From: Hypericibacter sp049323455
Lineage (GTDB): Bacteria; Pseudomonadota; Alphaproteobacteria; Dongiales; Dongiaceae
Direction of reading: 5' to 3'
DNA length: 64,000 bases
NCBI GenBank assembly: GCA_049323455.1
Contig: JBMONF010000029.1
Span: 1-64,000, forward strand
Part shown: positions 18,122 to 26,576 of the stretch, one piece after another
How the letters are laid out: each line of letters starts with the position of its first letter
Position numbering within the stretch: position 1 is the first letter of the stretch
Notes under the pieces: model-generated
What the model was told of the DNA's origin: nothing
The model's database searches: none
Seen by the model: the letters and a program-made list of their open reading frames with translations, nothing else
Program-made: the position numbers and the translations under genes

Positions 18122-18529
18122 ATGGCCAATCAAGTCGCCACTACACGCAGCCGCGAGGTCGCCAAGCATTACGACGGCGGCGAGACAACGCGTGCGCGCG
18201 CGCTCTTTCGGCCGCGCGCGGACATTTACGAGACCGAGGACAGCGTGATGGTGCTCGCCGAGATGCCCGGTGTGGGCCCCGACGACGTCGATATCACGCT
18301 CGAACGCGGCGTGCTCACCATCCGTGGCCGGGCGCCCGACGCCCCGCACGAAGGCTACCAGCGGGTGTACGCCGAATATGCCGAGGGCGACTACGAGCGG
18401 GCATTCACCGTCTCGGAGGACATCGATCGCGACAGCATCAAGGCGACGCACAAGAACGGTCTTCTGGTCCTCGAGCTGCCCAAGGCTCCGGCGGCCAAGT
18501 CGAAGAAGATCCAGGTCAGGGCCGCCTGA
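18122..18529 (+). CDS. small heat-shock protein, Hsp20 family (second of three)
   Basis: This 135-residue protein has an ACD at about 35-125: 'DSVMVLAEMPGVGPDDVDITLERGVLTIRG' and 'THKNGLLVLELPKAP', with a C-terminal 'KKIQV' I-x-V tail. The N-terminal arm is short and basic. Its sequence is clearly different from its neighbours, so it is an old paralogue and would probably form mixed or separate oligomers. Strong Shine-Dalgarno 'gaggaggt' precedes the ATG. Confidence 0.9.
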   Translation: MANQVATTRSREVAKHYDGGETTRARALFRPRADIYETEDSVMVLAEMPGVGPDDVDITLERGVLTIRGRAPDAPHEGYQRVYAEYAEGDYERAFTVSEDIDRDSIKATHKNGLLVLELPKAPAAKSKKIQVRAA

Positions 18530-18552
18530 TTTCATACCAGGAGGTGCAAGCG

Positions 18553-19056
18553 ATGCAGATCAGAGATCTCATTCCGTGGAACCGAAGAGAGACGGGGATC
18601 GCTCCGGCGGCCCGGGACGAGCATCCGATCGTCGGCCTGCAGCGAGAGATGAATCGGGTGTTCGACAGTTTCTGGAACCGCTTCGAGCGACCCCTCGGCG
18701 AGCTCGACGGGCGTTTCGGATTCGCGGCACCGCGAGCCGACGTGGTCGAGACCGACAAGGCCGTCGAGGTCTCGGTGGAGCTCCCCGGCCTCGACGCCAA
18801 AGACGTCGAGGTCTCGCTGACCGACGACGTCCTGACCATCAAGGGCGAAAAGAAGGCCGAGCGCGAGGAGAGCAACCGGGGCATCTATCTCTCCGAACGG
18901 ACCTACGGCAGCTTCTATCGGACGATCGCGCTGCCGCCGGGGGTCGCGACCGACGAGGCCAAGGCGGAGTTCAAGAAGGGCGTGTTGACCATCAGCCTGC
19001 CCAAGACCGCCGAGGCGCAAGCGAAGGTCAAGAAGATCCCGGTCAAGAGCGCGTGA
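18553..19056 (+). CDS. small heat-shock protein, Hsp20 family (third of three)
   Basis: This 167-residue protein has an N-terminal arm with 'REMNRVFDSFWNRFERPL' and an ACD at about 60-155: 'AVEVSVELPGLDAKDVEVSLTDDVLTIKGEKK', 'RTYGSFYRTIALPPGV' and 'FKKGVLTISLPKT'. The tail 'KKIPVKSA' carries the I-x-V motif. It resembles Hsp17-type sHSPs. ATG 18553 is placed 8 bases after AGGAGG; an in-frame GTG at 18544 overlaps that Shine-Dalgarno and is unlikely. All three sHSP genes should be co-transcribed. Confidence 0.9.
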   Translation: MQIRDLIPWNRRETGIAPAARDEHPIVGLQREMNRVFDSFWNRFERPLGELDGRFGFAAPRADVVETDKAVEVSVELPGLDAKDVEVSLTDDVLTIKGEKKAEREESNRGIYLSERTYGSFYRTIALPPGVATDEAKAEFKKGVLTISLPKTAEAQAKVKKIPVKSA

Positions 19057-19067
19057 GAGAGATCCGC

Positions 19068-19094
19068 GCCGGCAGCCTTCGACGGGCTGCCGGC
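19068..19094 (+). terminator. hairpin after the sHSP cluster
   Basis: 19068-19077 pairs exactly with 19085-19094 (10 bp, 7-base loop). There is no T-run, so it is only a candidate terminator or mRNA-stabilising end. Confidence 0.5.
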
Positions 19095-19263
19095 CGGACT
19101 TGATGGAACCGTTGTCGGGCCCGGCGCTCCGGGTCTCCGCGTCCCGCCGGGGTCGGACGCCGCCGCGCTCGGGGTCACCCCGCCCGGCCCGAAACCGCGT
19201 CGTGAAGGCCGCGGAACACGCCTGTCTCCATTGCGGCCGCCCGCGTGCTATAAGCGGCTGATC

Positions 19264-21663
19264 ATGGCTTCGACCGGCGATTCCCTCCGTTCCGACACGT
19301 CCTCCGCGCCCGAGCTCCGGCCCGGCGGCGCCGCGGCCGTCTATCTCTCGGCTCTCAACGAGACGCAGCGCCAGGCGGTCGAGATATTGGACGGGCCGCT
19401 CCTGGTTCTGGCGGGAGCCGGTACCGGCAAGACGCGGGTGCTGACCACGCGGCTGGCCCATCTCCTGATGACGGGGCGCGCGCGGCCGCCCGAGCTTCTG
19501 GCCGTGACCTTCACCAACAAGGCGGCGCGCGAGATGAAGGACCGCGTCGCGGCCCTGATCGGCCGCGCGGTCGAGGGCTGGTGGCTCGGCACCTTCCACG
19601 CGCTGGCCGCGCGCATCCTGCGCCGCCACGCCGAGATCGTCGGCCTCAAGCCCAACTTCACCATCCTCGACAGCGACGACCAGCACCGCCTGATGAAGCA
19701 GATCGTCCAGGCGGCCGACATCGACGACAAGAAATGGCCCGCGCGCGCCGTGCTGCATCAGATCGAGCGCTGGAAGGATCGCGGGCTCGGGCCCGACAAG
19801 ATCGGCCCGGCCGAGGCCGGCGATTTCGCGGGCGGCAGGGCCGAGGAGCTCTACCGAACCTACCAGGAGCGCTTGATCACGCTCAACGCCGCCGATTTCG
19901 GCGACCTGCTGCTGCACAACCTCACGATCTTCCTGACGCGGCCCGAGATCCTGGAGGGCTATCAGCGCCAGTTCCGCTACATCCTGGTGGACGAGTATCA
20001 GGACACCAACGTCGCGCAATATCTCTGGCTGAGGCTGCTGGCACAGCGCCACCGCAACATCTGCTGTGTCGGCGACGACGACCAGTCGATCTATGGCTGG
20101 CGCGGGGCCGAGGTCGGCAACATCCTGCGCTTCGAGAGCGATTTCCCCGGCGCGCGGATCGTGCGGCTCGAGCGCAACTACCGCTCGACGCCGTCGATCC
20201 TGCGCGCCGCCTCGGGTCTCATCGCGCACAACGAGGGCCGGCTCGGCAAGACGCTCTGGACCGAGGGCGAGCCGGGCGAGAAGGTCGTGCTCAGGGGCCT
20301 GTGGGACGGCGAGGCCGAGGCGCGCTTCGTCTCGGACGAGATCGAGGCCCTGGAGCGGCGCGGCGTGCCCCTGGGCCAGATCGCGATCCTGGTGCGCGCC
20401 GGCTATCAGACGCGCGAGTTCGAAGAGCGCTTCATCACGGTGGGCCTGCCCTATCGCGTGGTCGGCGGCCCGCGCTTCTACGAGCGCCAGGAGATCCGCG
20501 ACGCGCTCGCCTATCTGCGGCTGGTCCACCAGCCCGCCGACGATCTCGCCTTCGAGCGCGTCGTCAACCTGCCGCGCCGCGGCATCGGCGATGCGACGCT
20601 GCAGATCCTCCATCGCTATGCACGCGCCAACGAGCAGCCGCTGACCGAGGCGGCGATGCGCCTCGTCGTGACCGACGAGATCAAGCCTGCGGCCAAGCGC
20701 GCGCTCAGGACCTTCCTCGGGGACATCGACCGTTGGCGCGGCTTCGCGCGCGACCTGCCGCACACGGAGCTGGCGCAGCGCCTGCTCGACGAATCGGGCT
20801 ACACCGCGATGTGGCAGAACGACCGCTCGCCCGACGCGCCCGGCCGGCTCGAGAACCTCAAGGAGCTCGTCGTCGCCATGGGTGAGTTCGAGACCTTGGG
20901 CGGCTTCCTCGAGCATGTCAGCCTGGTCATGGAGAACGCCGAGGGCGATCCCGGCGAGATGGCGAGCCTGATGACGCTGCACAGCGCCAAGGGGCTCGAG
21001 TTCGACTACGTCTTCCTGCCGGGCTGGGAGGAGGGCGTGTTTCCGCACCAGCGCGCGCTCGACGAGACCGGCCTGTCGGGCCTCGAGGAGGAGCGCCGGC
21101 TCGCCTATGTCGGCCTCACGCGGGCGAGGAAGCGCGCCTGGGTGTCCTACGCCGCCAACCGGCGCATCCACAATCTGTGGCAGAGCCTGATCCCCTCGCG
21201 CTTCGTCGACGAGCTGCCGGCCGACGCGATCGAGCGGCGCGTCGACGCGGGGCTCTACGGCGCCGGCCGGGGCAGCGACGTGGAAGAGGAATGGCCGCGC
21301 GGCCTGGCCGAGCCCGGCGCCCGCGGCTTTGCGCGCGGCGGCTTCGGACAAGGCGGCTTCGGGCGGGGCGGCTTCGCCGGCAACGGGGCCCCGCGCGGCG
21401 CTGCCGCACGCCGGCCGTTCCGGCGCTTCGCCACGGAGGAGCGGCCGCCCAAGCTGATCGAGGCGGCGCCAGCCTCCTCCGACACGTCCTCGCACGCGCG
21501 TTCGGGCGGTGCCTTCGGCGTCGGCGACCGCGTGTTCCATCTGAAGTTCGGCTATGGCCGCGTGCTCGCGGCCGAGGGCGACAAGCTCGAGATCGCGTTC
21601 GACAAGGCCGGCACCAAGCGCGTGATGGCGAGCTTCGTCCTGTCCGCCGACCAGGCGGAATAG
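19264..21663 (+). CDS. uvrD: UvrD/PcrA-type ATP-dependent DNA helicase
   Basis: This 799-residue superfamily-1A helicase has Q motif 'LNETQRQAV', Walker A 'GAGTGKT' (51-57), motif Ia 'LLAVTFTNKAAREMKDRV', motif II 'ILVDEYQDTN', motif III 'CVGDDDQSIYGWRGAE', motif IV 'RLERNYRSTPSIL', motif V 'LMTLHSAKGLEFDYVFLPGWEEGVFP' and motif VI 'YVGLTRARKR'. It unwinds DNA 3'-5' in excision and mismatch repair. After the helicase core lies a Gly/Arg/Phe-rich stretch (about 685-725) and then the PcrA/UvrD C-terminal Tudor-like domain ('GDRVFHLKFGYGRVLAAEGDKLEIAFD'), which contacts RNA polymerase in relatives. ATG 19264 is preceded by TTG at 19231, which is less likely. Confidence 0.93.
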   Translation: MASTGDSLRSDTSSAPELRPGGAAAVYLSALNETQRQAVEILDGPLLVLAGAGTGKTRVLTTRLAHLLMTGRARPPELLAVTFTNKAAREMKDRVAALIGRAVEGWWLGTFHALAARILRRHAEIVGLKPNFTILDSDDQHRLMKQIVQAADIDDKKWPARAVLHQIERWKDRGLGPDKIGPAEAGDFAGGRAEELYRTYQERLITLNAADFGDLLLHNLTIFLTRPEILEGYQRQFRYILVDEYQDTNVAQYLWLRLLAQRHRNICCVGDDDQSIYGWRGAEVGNILRFESDFPGARIVRLERNYRSTPSILRAASGLIAHNEGRLGKTLWTEGEPGEKVVLRGLWDGEAEARFVSDEIEALERRGVPLGQIAILVRAGYQTREFEERFITVGLPYRVVGGPRFYERQEIRDALAYLRLVHQPADDLAFERVVNLPRRGIGDATLQILHRYARANEQPLTEAAMRLVVTDEIKPAAKRALRTFLGDIDRWRGFARDLPHTELAQRLLDESGYTAMWQNDRSPDAPGRLENLKELVVAMGEFETLGGFLEHVSLVMENAEGDPGEMASLMTLHSAKGLEFDYVFLPGWEEGVFPHQRALDETGLSGLEEERRLAYVGLTRARKRAWVSYAANRRIHNLWQSLIPSRFVDELPADAIERRVDAGLYGAGRGSDVEEEWPRGLAEPGARGFARGGFGQGGFGRGGFAGNGAPRGAAARRPFRRFATEERPPKLIEAAPASSDTSSHARSGGAFGVGDRVFHLKFGYGRVLAAEGDKLEIAFDKAGTKRVMASFVLSADQAE

Positions 21664-21671
21664 CCTCCCCC

Positions 21672-22583
21672 GTGCCCCGCGGCAAAGCGAAGAAGGCGGC
21701 ACAGCTCTGGCAGCTGCGCGCCGATCTGCCGGCGCGCGAGGCCGAGGCGATGGCGGCGCTGGAGACCATCCTGGAGGCCCATGCGCTGGCGGTGTCGCGC
21801 TTCGAGCGCGCCAAGGGCAGGCGCTGGCGCATCGAGGCGCTCTTCGAGAGGAGGCCGCTGCGCCGCGAGGCGGCGGCTTGGCTCGAGCTGGCGGGGCAGG
21901 GCGAACGGCCCTTCGAGATCGAGCCCGTGCCGTCGCGCAACTGGGTGGCGGAAAGCCGGGCGCGCCTGCCGGCGCTGAAGGTGGGGTGCTTCTTCATCCA
22001 CGGCTCACATTGCGAAGAGCCCGTTCCGAGGGGCAAGCTCGGGCTCGAGATCGATGCCGGGCTCGCCTTCGGCACCGGCCGCCACGAGACCACGCGCCTC
22101 TGCCTCGAGCTGATCGGGCGGCTGGCCGCGCACCGGCCGCGCCGTCCGCTCGATCTGGGCTGCGGCACCGGCATCCTGGCGCTCGCCATGGCCCGGCTCT
22201 GGGACGTGACGGTGCTCGCGGCCGACAACGATCCGCAGGCCGTGGCGGTGGCCAGGGAGAACGCCAGGCGCAACGGTCTCAAGGCGCGGGTGCGCGTGGT
22301 GAAGAGCGAGGGCTACCGCGCGGCGGCGCTGCGCCGCGCCGCGCCCTTCGATCTCGTCGTCGCCAACATTCTCGCCAATCCGCTGATCGAGATGGCGCCC
22401 GACCTGGTGCGGCATCTGGCGCCGGGCGGGCGCGCGATCCTGTCGGGGCTCATGACCGAGCAGGAGCGCGACGTGCTGACGCCCTACCTGGCGCAGGGCC
22501 TGCGCTGCGAGGCCCGCCTCAGGCGCGACGACTGGTCGGCGCTGCTGCTGCGCAAGCCGGTGCGGCGAAGCGCGCGAGGATGA
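21672..22583 (+). CDS. prmA: ribosomal protein L11 methyltransferase PrmA
   Basis: This 303-residue SAM-dependent methyltransferase has the PrmA region 'GLAFGTGRHETTRLCLELI', SAM motif I 'LDLGCGTGILALAMARL', the acidic motif 'VLAADNDPQAVAVARENARRNG' and the substrate motif 'DLVVANILANPLIEMAPDL'. It trimethylates L11. The N-terminal L11-recognition domain is short and divergent. The start is GTG at 21672, eight bases after the uvrD stop; no ATG gives a full N-terminus. It ends 3 bases before the convergent gene at 22587. Confidence 0.88.
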   Translation: MPRGKAKKAAQLWQLRADLPAREAEAMAALETILEAHALAVSRFERAKGRRWRIEALFERRPLRREAAAWLELAGQGERPFEIEPVPSRNWVAESRARLPALKVGCFFIHGSHCEEPVPRGKLGLEIDAGLAFGTGRHETTRLCLELIGRLAAHRPRRPLDLGCGTGILALAMARLWDVTVLAADNDPQAVAVARENARRNGLKARVRVVKSEGYRAAALRRAAPFDLVVANILANPLIEMAPDLVRHLAPGGRAILSGLMTEQERDVLTPYLAQGLRCEARLRRDDWSALLLRKPVRRSARG

Positions 22584-22586
22584 GGC

Positions 22587-22985
22587 TCAGAGGTTGTCGG
22601 GATTGCCCGGCGTCACGGTCGCGGTGCCCATCACCTTGCCGTCCCGCAGCCACTGAATCTCGTTGCCCTTGCGGCCGAGCTGCCAGCAATTCTTGGCATT
22701 GTCGCCGCCGAGCTTGAGGCAGAGGGCGTTGTTCTCGACGGTCCAGCTGCCGGTATAGCCGTGCCCTTTCACGGTGCCATCGGGATGGTAGAAGTCCGTG
22801 AATGTCCCCCGCCGGGCGGTTGTGCCCGTCACCGTATTGCCGGCCAAAAGCGCTTGAATCTCCGACCCCATGAGGAGTTCGGGCGGCTCGGCAGGCGCGG
22901 CGAGGCTGATAGCCGGCCGACCGGCCAGCAACGTAGCAGCAGCGACCAGAAAAGCCGGAAGAAGAAGAAAAGGAATTCGCGTCAC
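22587..22985 (-). CDS. small exported protein of unknown function
   Basis: This 132-residue protein has a Sec signal peptide (1-30, cut near 'SLAAPA'). The mature part of about 100 residues is beta-rich: 'LLAGNTVTGTT', 'FTDFYHPDGTVKGHGYTGSWTVENNALCLK', 'NCWQLGRKGNEIQWL'. The pattern of a short 'L..N.' opening, a 'G.....Y..DG....G....G.W.....LC' middle and one Cys pair resembles small periplasmic lipocalin-like domains (DUF995-type), but I cannot assign a family firmly. The Cys pair may form a disulfide. It is convergent with prmA with no room for a terminator. Confidence 0.7.
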   Translation of the reverse strand: MTRIPFLLLPAFLVAAATLLAGRPAISLAAPAEPPELLMGSEIQALLAGNTVTGTTARRGTFTDFYHPDGTVKGHGYTGSWTVENNALCLKLGGDNAKNCWQLGRKGNEIQWLRDGKVMGTATVTPGNPDNL

Positions 22986-23104
22986 GGGCCGTTCCCCCTT
23001 GGCGTTCGGATTTATTGATTATTGCGGGCGGGCCCGGCTTGCCTGGCCGTATCGCCGACGCCGGAAAGCGGACCCCCGACACCCCGAAGGTTGGGCGAAA
23101 TTTG

Positions 23105-23141
23105 AGGCAAAAAGAAGACGGCGGCCCCTCAAGGGCCGCCG
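23105..23141 (-). terminator. rho-independent terminator of the DUF1127 gene
   Basis: A 9-bp GC stem (23119-23127 with 23133-23141, loop ctcaa) is followed on the minus strand by TCTTCTTTTTG. It lies about 70 bases after the DUF1127 stop codon. Confidence 0.8.
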
Positions 23142-23209
23142 CCTCGATTTGTCGACCGCTAAGTTCCGGCGGCGGCTCGCTTATCGCCGATGCCGGAGCG
23201 CCTCGCGAG

Positions 23210-23869
23210 TTACGCGGCGCGCGGCTTGGAATTGTGGTTCGCCGCCGGGCGCAGCGAGCGGACGGCCAGCTCTTCGGCCACCCAGTCGATATCGCCGCGA
23301 ACGAAGCCGATGTCCGCCAGCATGTGGTTGTCGAGCTGGCTCAGCTCCTTGGCCGCCGCGCGATAGCGGCTCCACAGCCGGACCGAGGAGACTTCCGCCT
23401 CGGCGTCGGCCTTGGTCCAGGCCGGGGCTTCGCCCGAGAGGCTCCTCACCAGCGCCGGGATTTCGTCGCGCGTGAGCCCGATGTCGCGCAGCATCCGGTC
23501 GTCGAGCGCCATCAGGTTGTGATAGGCGCGGCGGCGGCGCGCCCAGCGCAGGACCGGGCGGACCAGCATGTCGCGAAGGAACGACCCGATCTCGGCCAGG
23601 ACCGACCGCTCGACCGGCGCGTAGGCCTGCGCGGTGAGCTCCGCGATCGTCTCGACGTCGCCGCGGGTGAGGCCGACATCGGCGAGCATCCGCTCGTTCA
23701 GCAGCGCCAGCTCCTGCTGCACCTGGTGCTTGCGGGCGGCATGTCGCCAATGGGCGGCGAGCGCCCGGCCGAACGCGGCAATCCGCGCAAGACCATCGAC
23801 AGAGGCGCTGGGAACCGGCATCGTCGCGCGGTCGGCCATCGCCTTTTCCATCTGGGTGAACCCGGTCAT
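23210..23869 (-). CDS. protein with three DUF1127 (YjiS-like) motifs
   Basis: This 219-residue basic protein contains three copies of the short helical DUF1127 motif: about 37-78 ('LALLNERMLADVGLTRGDV'), about 105-145 ('LMALDDRMLRDIGLTRDEI') and about 165-201 ('LSQLDNHMLADIGFVRGDI'). DUF1127 proteins usually have one copy in 45-80 residues; several Arg-rich members affect small-RNA turnover or phosphate/carbon regulation, mostly by unknown means. Each copy here is preceded by an Arg-rich helix, the second by 'LRWARRRRAYHN'. It is monocistronic, with a terminator at 23105-23141 and a relatively A/T-rich region upstream. ATG 23869 was chosen; the ATG at codon 7 or 11 is possible. Confidence 0.8.
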   Translation of the reverse strand: MTGFTQMEKAMADRATMPVPSASVDGLARIAAFGRALAAHWRHAARKHQVQQELALLNERMLADVGLTRGDVETIAELTAQAYAPVERSVLAEIGSFLRDMLVRPVLRWARRRRAYHNLMALDDRMLRDIGLTRDEIPALVRSLSGEAPAWTKADAEAEVSSVRLWSRYRAAAKELSQLDNHMLADIGFVRGDIDWVAEELAVRSLRPAANHNSKPRAA

Positions 23870-24091
23870 TTTGAAGGATCCGATTGTCTATTGGTGAGCG
23901 GCATTGCCCACCGCTTATGCGAGCAAAAATATAGGGAACATCGGGCCGTTGAGGCAGGGGTTTTGCTGCATTGCAGTAATGCGCTAAATGTATAGGTTGC
24001 CAAATTATTGACGAATTTTGCATATCACGGAAGAGAGTGTGGTAATTTTATGTCGAGCTTGGAGCGCTGAGAACGGGCAGGAGAAGGCAGG

Positions 24092-26155
24092 GTGGATCAG
24101 CCTCTTTTAGGCGGCCGTTACGAGGGCGACGAGGCCATGGCTGTGCGCCTGAAATCGAGCGGCTCTCGGTTGGATATCAAGGCGTTGCGCCAACTCGTCG
24201 CAGGCGTGCTGGCAGCCCCTCGCGGCGAGCGTCCGCGCGAGTGGATGGCCCTCGTGGCGGCCGAGCGCGATGCCGCTTTGGAGGCGCAGCTGGAAGCGCT
24301 GCTGGCCGAAATGGCGGCAGAGCGCCCGGCCTCGGGCCCTTGCCGGGGAGCCGCCCAGGTCGAGCGTCTTGCTGCACTGCGAAATGAATTGGCGCGCCAT
24401 CGTCTGGATGGCTTCCTGGTGCCGCGCGCCGACGAGTTCCAGGGCGAATATGTGCCGCCCCGGGCCGAGCGGCTGGCCTGGCTCACGGGCTTCACCGGGT
24501 CCGCCGGCCTCGCCGTCGTGCTGCGCGATCGGGCCGCGATGTTCGTCGACGGCCGCTACACGTTGCAGGTCCGCGACGAGGTCGACGCGGCGCTCTACGA
24601 GTATCGCCATCTCTCCAATGAGCCGCCCGAACGCTGGCTGGCCGAGCATCTGGCCGCGGGTGCCCGGCTCGGCTACGACCCGTGGCTCCACACCGCCGAC
24701 GGGCTGGCCGCGATCCGCGAAGCCGTCGAGCGCAAGGGGGCGGCTCTCGTCGCTTGCGAGCGCAATCCACTCGATGCGGTCTGGAGCGACCAGCCGCCGG
24801 CGCCGATGGCGCCCGTGGTGGCGCATCCGGTCCGCTTCGCCGGCCGCGAGGCCGCCGACAAGCGCGCCGCGGTCGGCCGCGAGCTGGAGGCGGCCGGGAT
24901 CGACGCCGCCGTCATCAGCCAACCGGCATCGCTCGCCTGGCTGCTGAATATCCGCGGCGCCGACGTGCCGCGCACGCCGCTGCCGCTGGGCTTTGCGCTC
25001 GTGCATCGCGACGGCTCGGTCGAGCTGTTCATCGAGCCCTTGAAGCTGGTGCCGGGCCTCGAGGCCCATCTCGGCAACGGCGTCTCGGTCTCGCCGCCCT
25101 CGGCCTTCGGCGCGGCGCTCGACCGGCTCGGCGCCGAGCGCCGGCGCGTGCTGGTGGATCGCGGCTCGGCGGCCTTGTGGATCCAGGAGCGGCTGAAGGC
25201 GGCCGGCGCCGGGACGGTCGCGGGCGAAGACCCTTGCCTGCTGCCCAAGGCTTGCAAAAACGAGGTCGAGCTCCAGGGGATGCGGGCCGCGCACGTCCGG
25301 GACGGCGTCGCGGTCGCGCGCTTTCTCGCCTGGCTTGCGAAGCATGCGCCGGCAGGCCGGGTGGACGAGCTTGAGGCGGCCGAGCGCCTGGCCGCGTTCC
25401 GCCGCGAGGGCGAGCTCTTCCGCGATTTCAGCTTCGACACGATCCCGGGCTCGGGGCCCAACGGCGCCATCGTGCATTACCATGCGAGCCCGCGCACCAA
25501 CCGCAGGCTCCGGCCCGGCGAGCTGTTCCTGCTCGATTCGGGCGCGCAATATCTCGACGGCACCACCGACATCACGCGCACCGTCGCCATCGGCGCACCT
25601 GCGCCCGAGATGCGCGACCGCTTCACCCGCGTGCTCAAGGGCCATATCGCGCTGGGCTCGGCGCGTTTCCCCCGCGGCACCACCGGCAGCCAGCTCGACG
25701 TGCTGGCGCGCCGCGCGCTCTGGGACGTCGGCCTCGACTACGACCACGGCACGGGCCACGGGGTGGGCAGCTATCTCGCCGTGCACGAAGGGCCGCAGCG
25801 CATCTCGAAGCTGCCCAATCGCGTGCCGCTGCTGCCGGGCATGATCGTGTCGAACGAGCCCGGCTACTACAAGACCGGCGCTTACGGCATCCGCATCGAG
25901 AACCTGATCGTGGTGGTGCCCGCCGCGACGACCGAGCCGCCGCGCGAAGGCGAATTGCCGATGCTGGGCTTCGAGACGATCACGCTGGCGCCGATCGATC
26001 TCGCGCTGGTCGAGCCCGCGCTCATGACGCCGGCGGAGATCGCCTGGCTCGACGCCTATCACGCCCGTGTGCGCGAGACGCTGACGCCGCTCCTCGACCG
26101 CGAGACGGCCGCCTGGCTTGCCGGCGCGGCGCGGCCGGTGGGGGCTCTTTCCTAA
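24092..26155 (+). CDS. pepP: Xaa-Pro aminopeptidase P (M24B)
   Basis: This 687-residue M24 metallopeptidase of the three-domain type has two creatinase-like N-terminal domains ('VPRADEFQGEYVPPRAERLAWLTGFTGSAG'; 'DKRAAVGRELEAAGIDAAVISQP') followed by the catalytic pita-bread fold (about 380-620). Metal ligands are visible: 'FLLDSGAQYLDGTTDITRT' (two Asp), 'GTGHGVGSYLAVHEGP' (His), 'SNEPGYY' (Glu) and 'IRIENLIVV' (Glu). It removes N-terminal residues before proline. The first 90 residues before 'RLAALRNELARH' are extra compared with the usual family start. GTG 24092 has 'aggagaagg' upstream and was chosen; ATGs at 24137 and 24311 are alternatives. Confidence 0.88.
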   Translation: MDQPLLGGRYEGDEAMAVRLKSSGSRLDIKALRQLVAGVLAAPRGERPREWMALVAAERDAALEAQLEALLAEMAAERPASGPCRGAAQVERLAALRNELARHRLDGFLVPRADEFQGEYVPPRAERLAWLTGFTGSAGLAVVLRDRAAMFVDGRYTLQVRDEVDAALYEYRHLSNEPPERWLAEHLAAGARLGYDPWLHTADGLAAIREAVERKGAALVACERNPLDAVWSDQPPAPMAPVVAHPVRFAGREAADKRAAVGRELEAAGIDAAVISQPASLAWLLNIRGADVPRTPLPLGFALVHRDGSVELFIEPLKLVPGLEAHLGNGVSVSPPSAFGAALDRLGAERRRVLVDRGSAALWIQERLKAAGAGTVAGEDPCLLPKACKNEVELQGMRAAHVRDGVAVARFLAWLAKHAPAGRVDELEAAERLAAFRREGELFRDFSFDTIPGSGPNGAIVHYHASPRTNRRLRPGELFLLDSGAQYLDGTTDITRTVAIGAPAPEMRDRFTRVLKGHIALGSARFPRGTTGSQLDVLARRALWDVGLDYDHGTGHGVGSYLAVHEGPQRISKLPNRVPLLPGMIVSNEPGYYKTGAYGIRIENLIVVVPAATTEPPREGELPMLGFETITLAPIDLALVEPALMTPAEIAWLDAYHARVRETLTPLLDRETAAWLAGAARPVGALS

Positions 26156-26158
26156 GTC

Positions 26159-26181
26159 ATTGCCGGGCTCGACCCGGCAAT
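26159..26181. terminator. hairpin after pepP
   Basis: attgccggg (26159-26167) pairs exactly with cccggcaat (26173-26181) around a 5-base loop, 4 bases after the pepP stop codon. The unit 'attgccggg-ctcga-cccggcaat' is also typical of dispersed repeats in related genomes. There is no T-run. Confidence 0.55.
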
Positions 26182-26388
26182 TCCGGAAAGGGCCTCATGG
26201 TGCAGATTTTTGGGGCAGATATTCCCGATCGGTCCCCGAGTCGTTCCCGAACGGCGATCCAAGTCACGGCGAACAGGCAAAAACGCCACCGCAGCATGTG
26301 TCGGGAATCACGGCGGATTCGTGGTGCAACCGGCGAACACGCTTGCGGACACATTTTCCCGCTTCCAGACTCGAAGCGCCAAAGTGAA

Positions 26389-26524
26389 AAGCGGCCCCGA
26401 GGCTGCAACTCGGGACCGCTTCGCTTTGAGTAGCTTTCTCCAGTTCCCCGGAGGCTACGGAATGGGGACAGCCGCGTGTGCGCGATTCACCCCCTGAGCG
26501 TAAAAAGCGTACGCGCGGCTGACT
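26389..26524 (+). other. structured leader region before the DUF3892 gene
   Basis: In this otherwise gene-free stretch (26156-26576), 26389-26401 pairs with 26409-26421 with one mismatch (loop gctgcaa). Further on, cagccgcgtgtgcg near 26469 pairs imperfectly with cgtacgcgcggctg ending near 26524. Between them is a direct repeat agcgta-aaa-agcgta. They may be terminators of upstream transcription or parts of a folded 5' leader. Confidence 0.45.
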
Positions 26525-26558
26525 CCACAGGTCAAGTGGGAACCATCTGACCACAAGA

Positions 26559-26575
26559 TTGACCTAGGAGGTCAA
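26559..26575 (+). promoter_or_regulatory. Shine-Dalgarno-sequestering hairpin with an upstream competitor
   Basis: ttgacct (26559-26565) pairs with aggtcaa (26569-26575), burying half of the AGGAGG ribosome-binding site (26566-26571) two bases before the ATG at 26577. An identical aggtcaa copy at 26529-26535 could pair with the same ttgacct and release the site. A shorter alternative is ggtca (26530-26534) with tgacc (26548-26552). The arrangement suggests translational control or a DNA operator made of three half-sites. Confidence 0.5.
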
Positions 26576-26576
26576 A

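Noticed and set aside
21310..21400. Short repeats (ggcttcggn-like) suggestive of a CRISPR or minisatellite.
   Set aside because: They are inside the uvrD frame and encode an RGG/FG-like segment; repeat length and spacing do not fit CRISPR.
18532..21702. A very long open frame antisense to the sHSP and uvrD genes, and similar ones over ftsZ-ftsA (33931-37413, plus strand) and mraY-murF (44652-47789, plus strand).
   Set aside because: They are by-products of high GC content: low-complexity, His/Asp/Arg-rich translations with no domain, lying opposite genes with complete family motifs.
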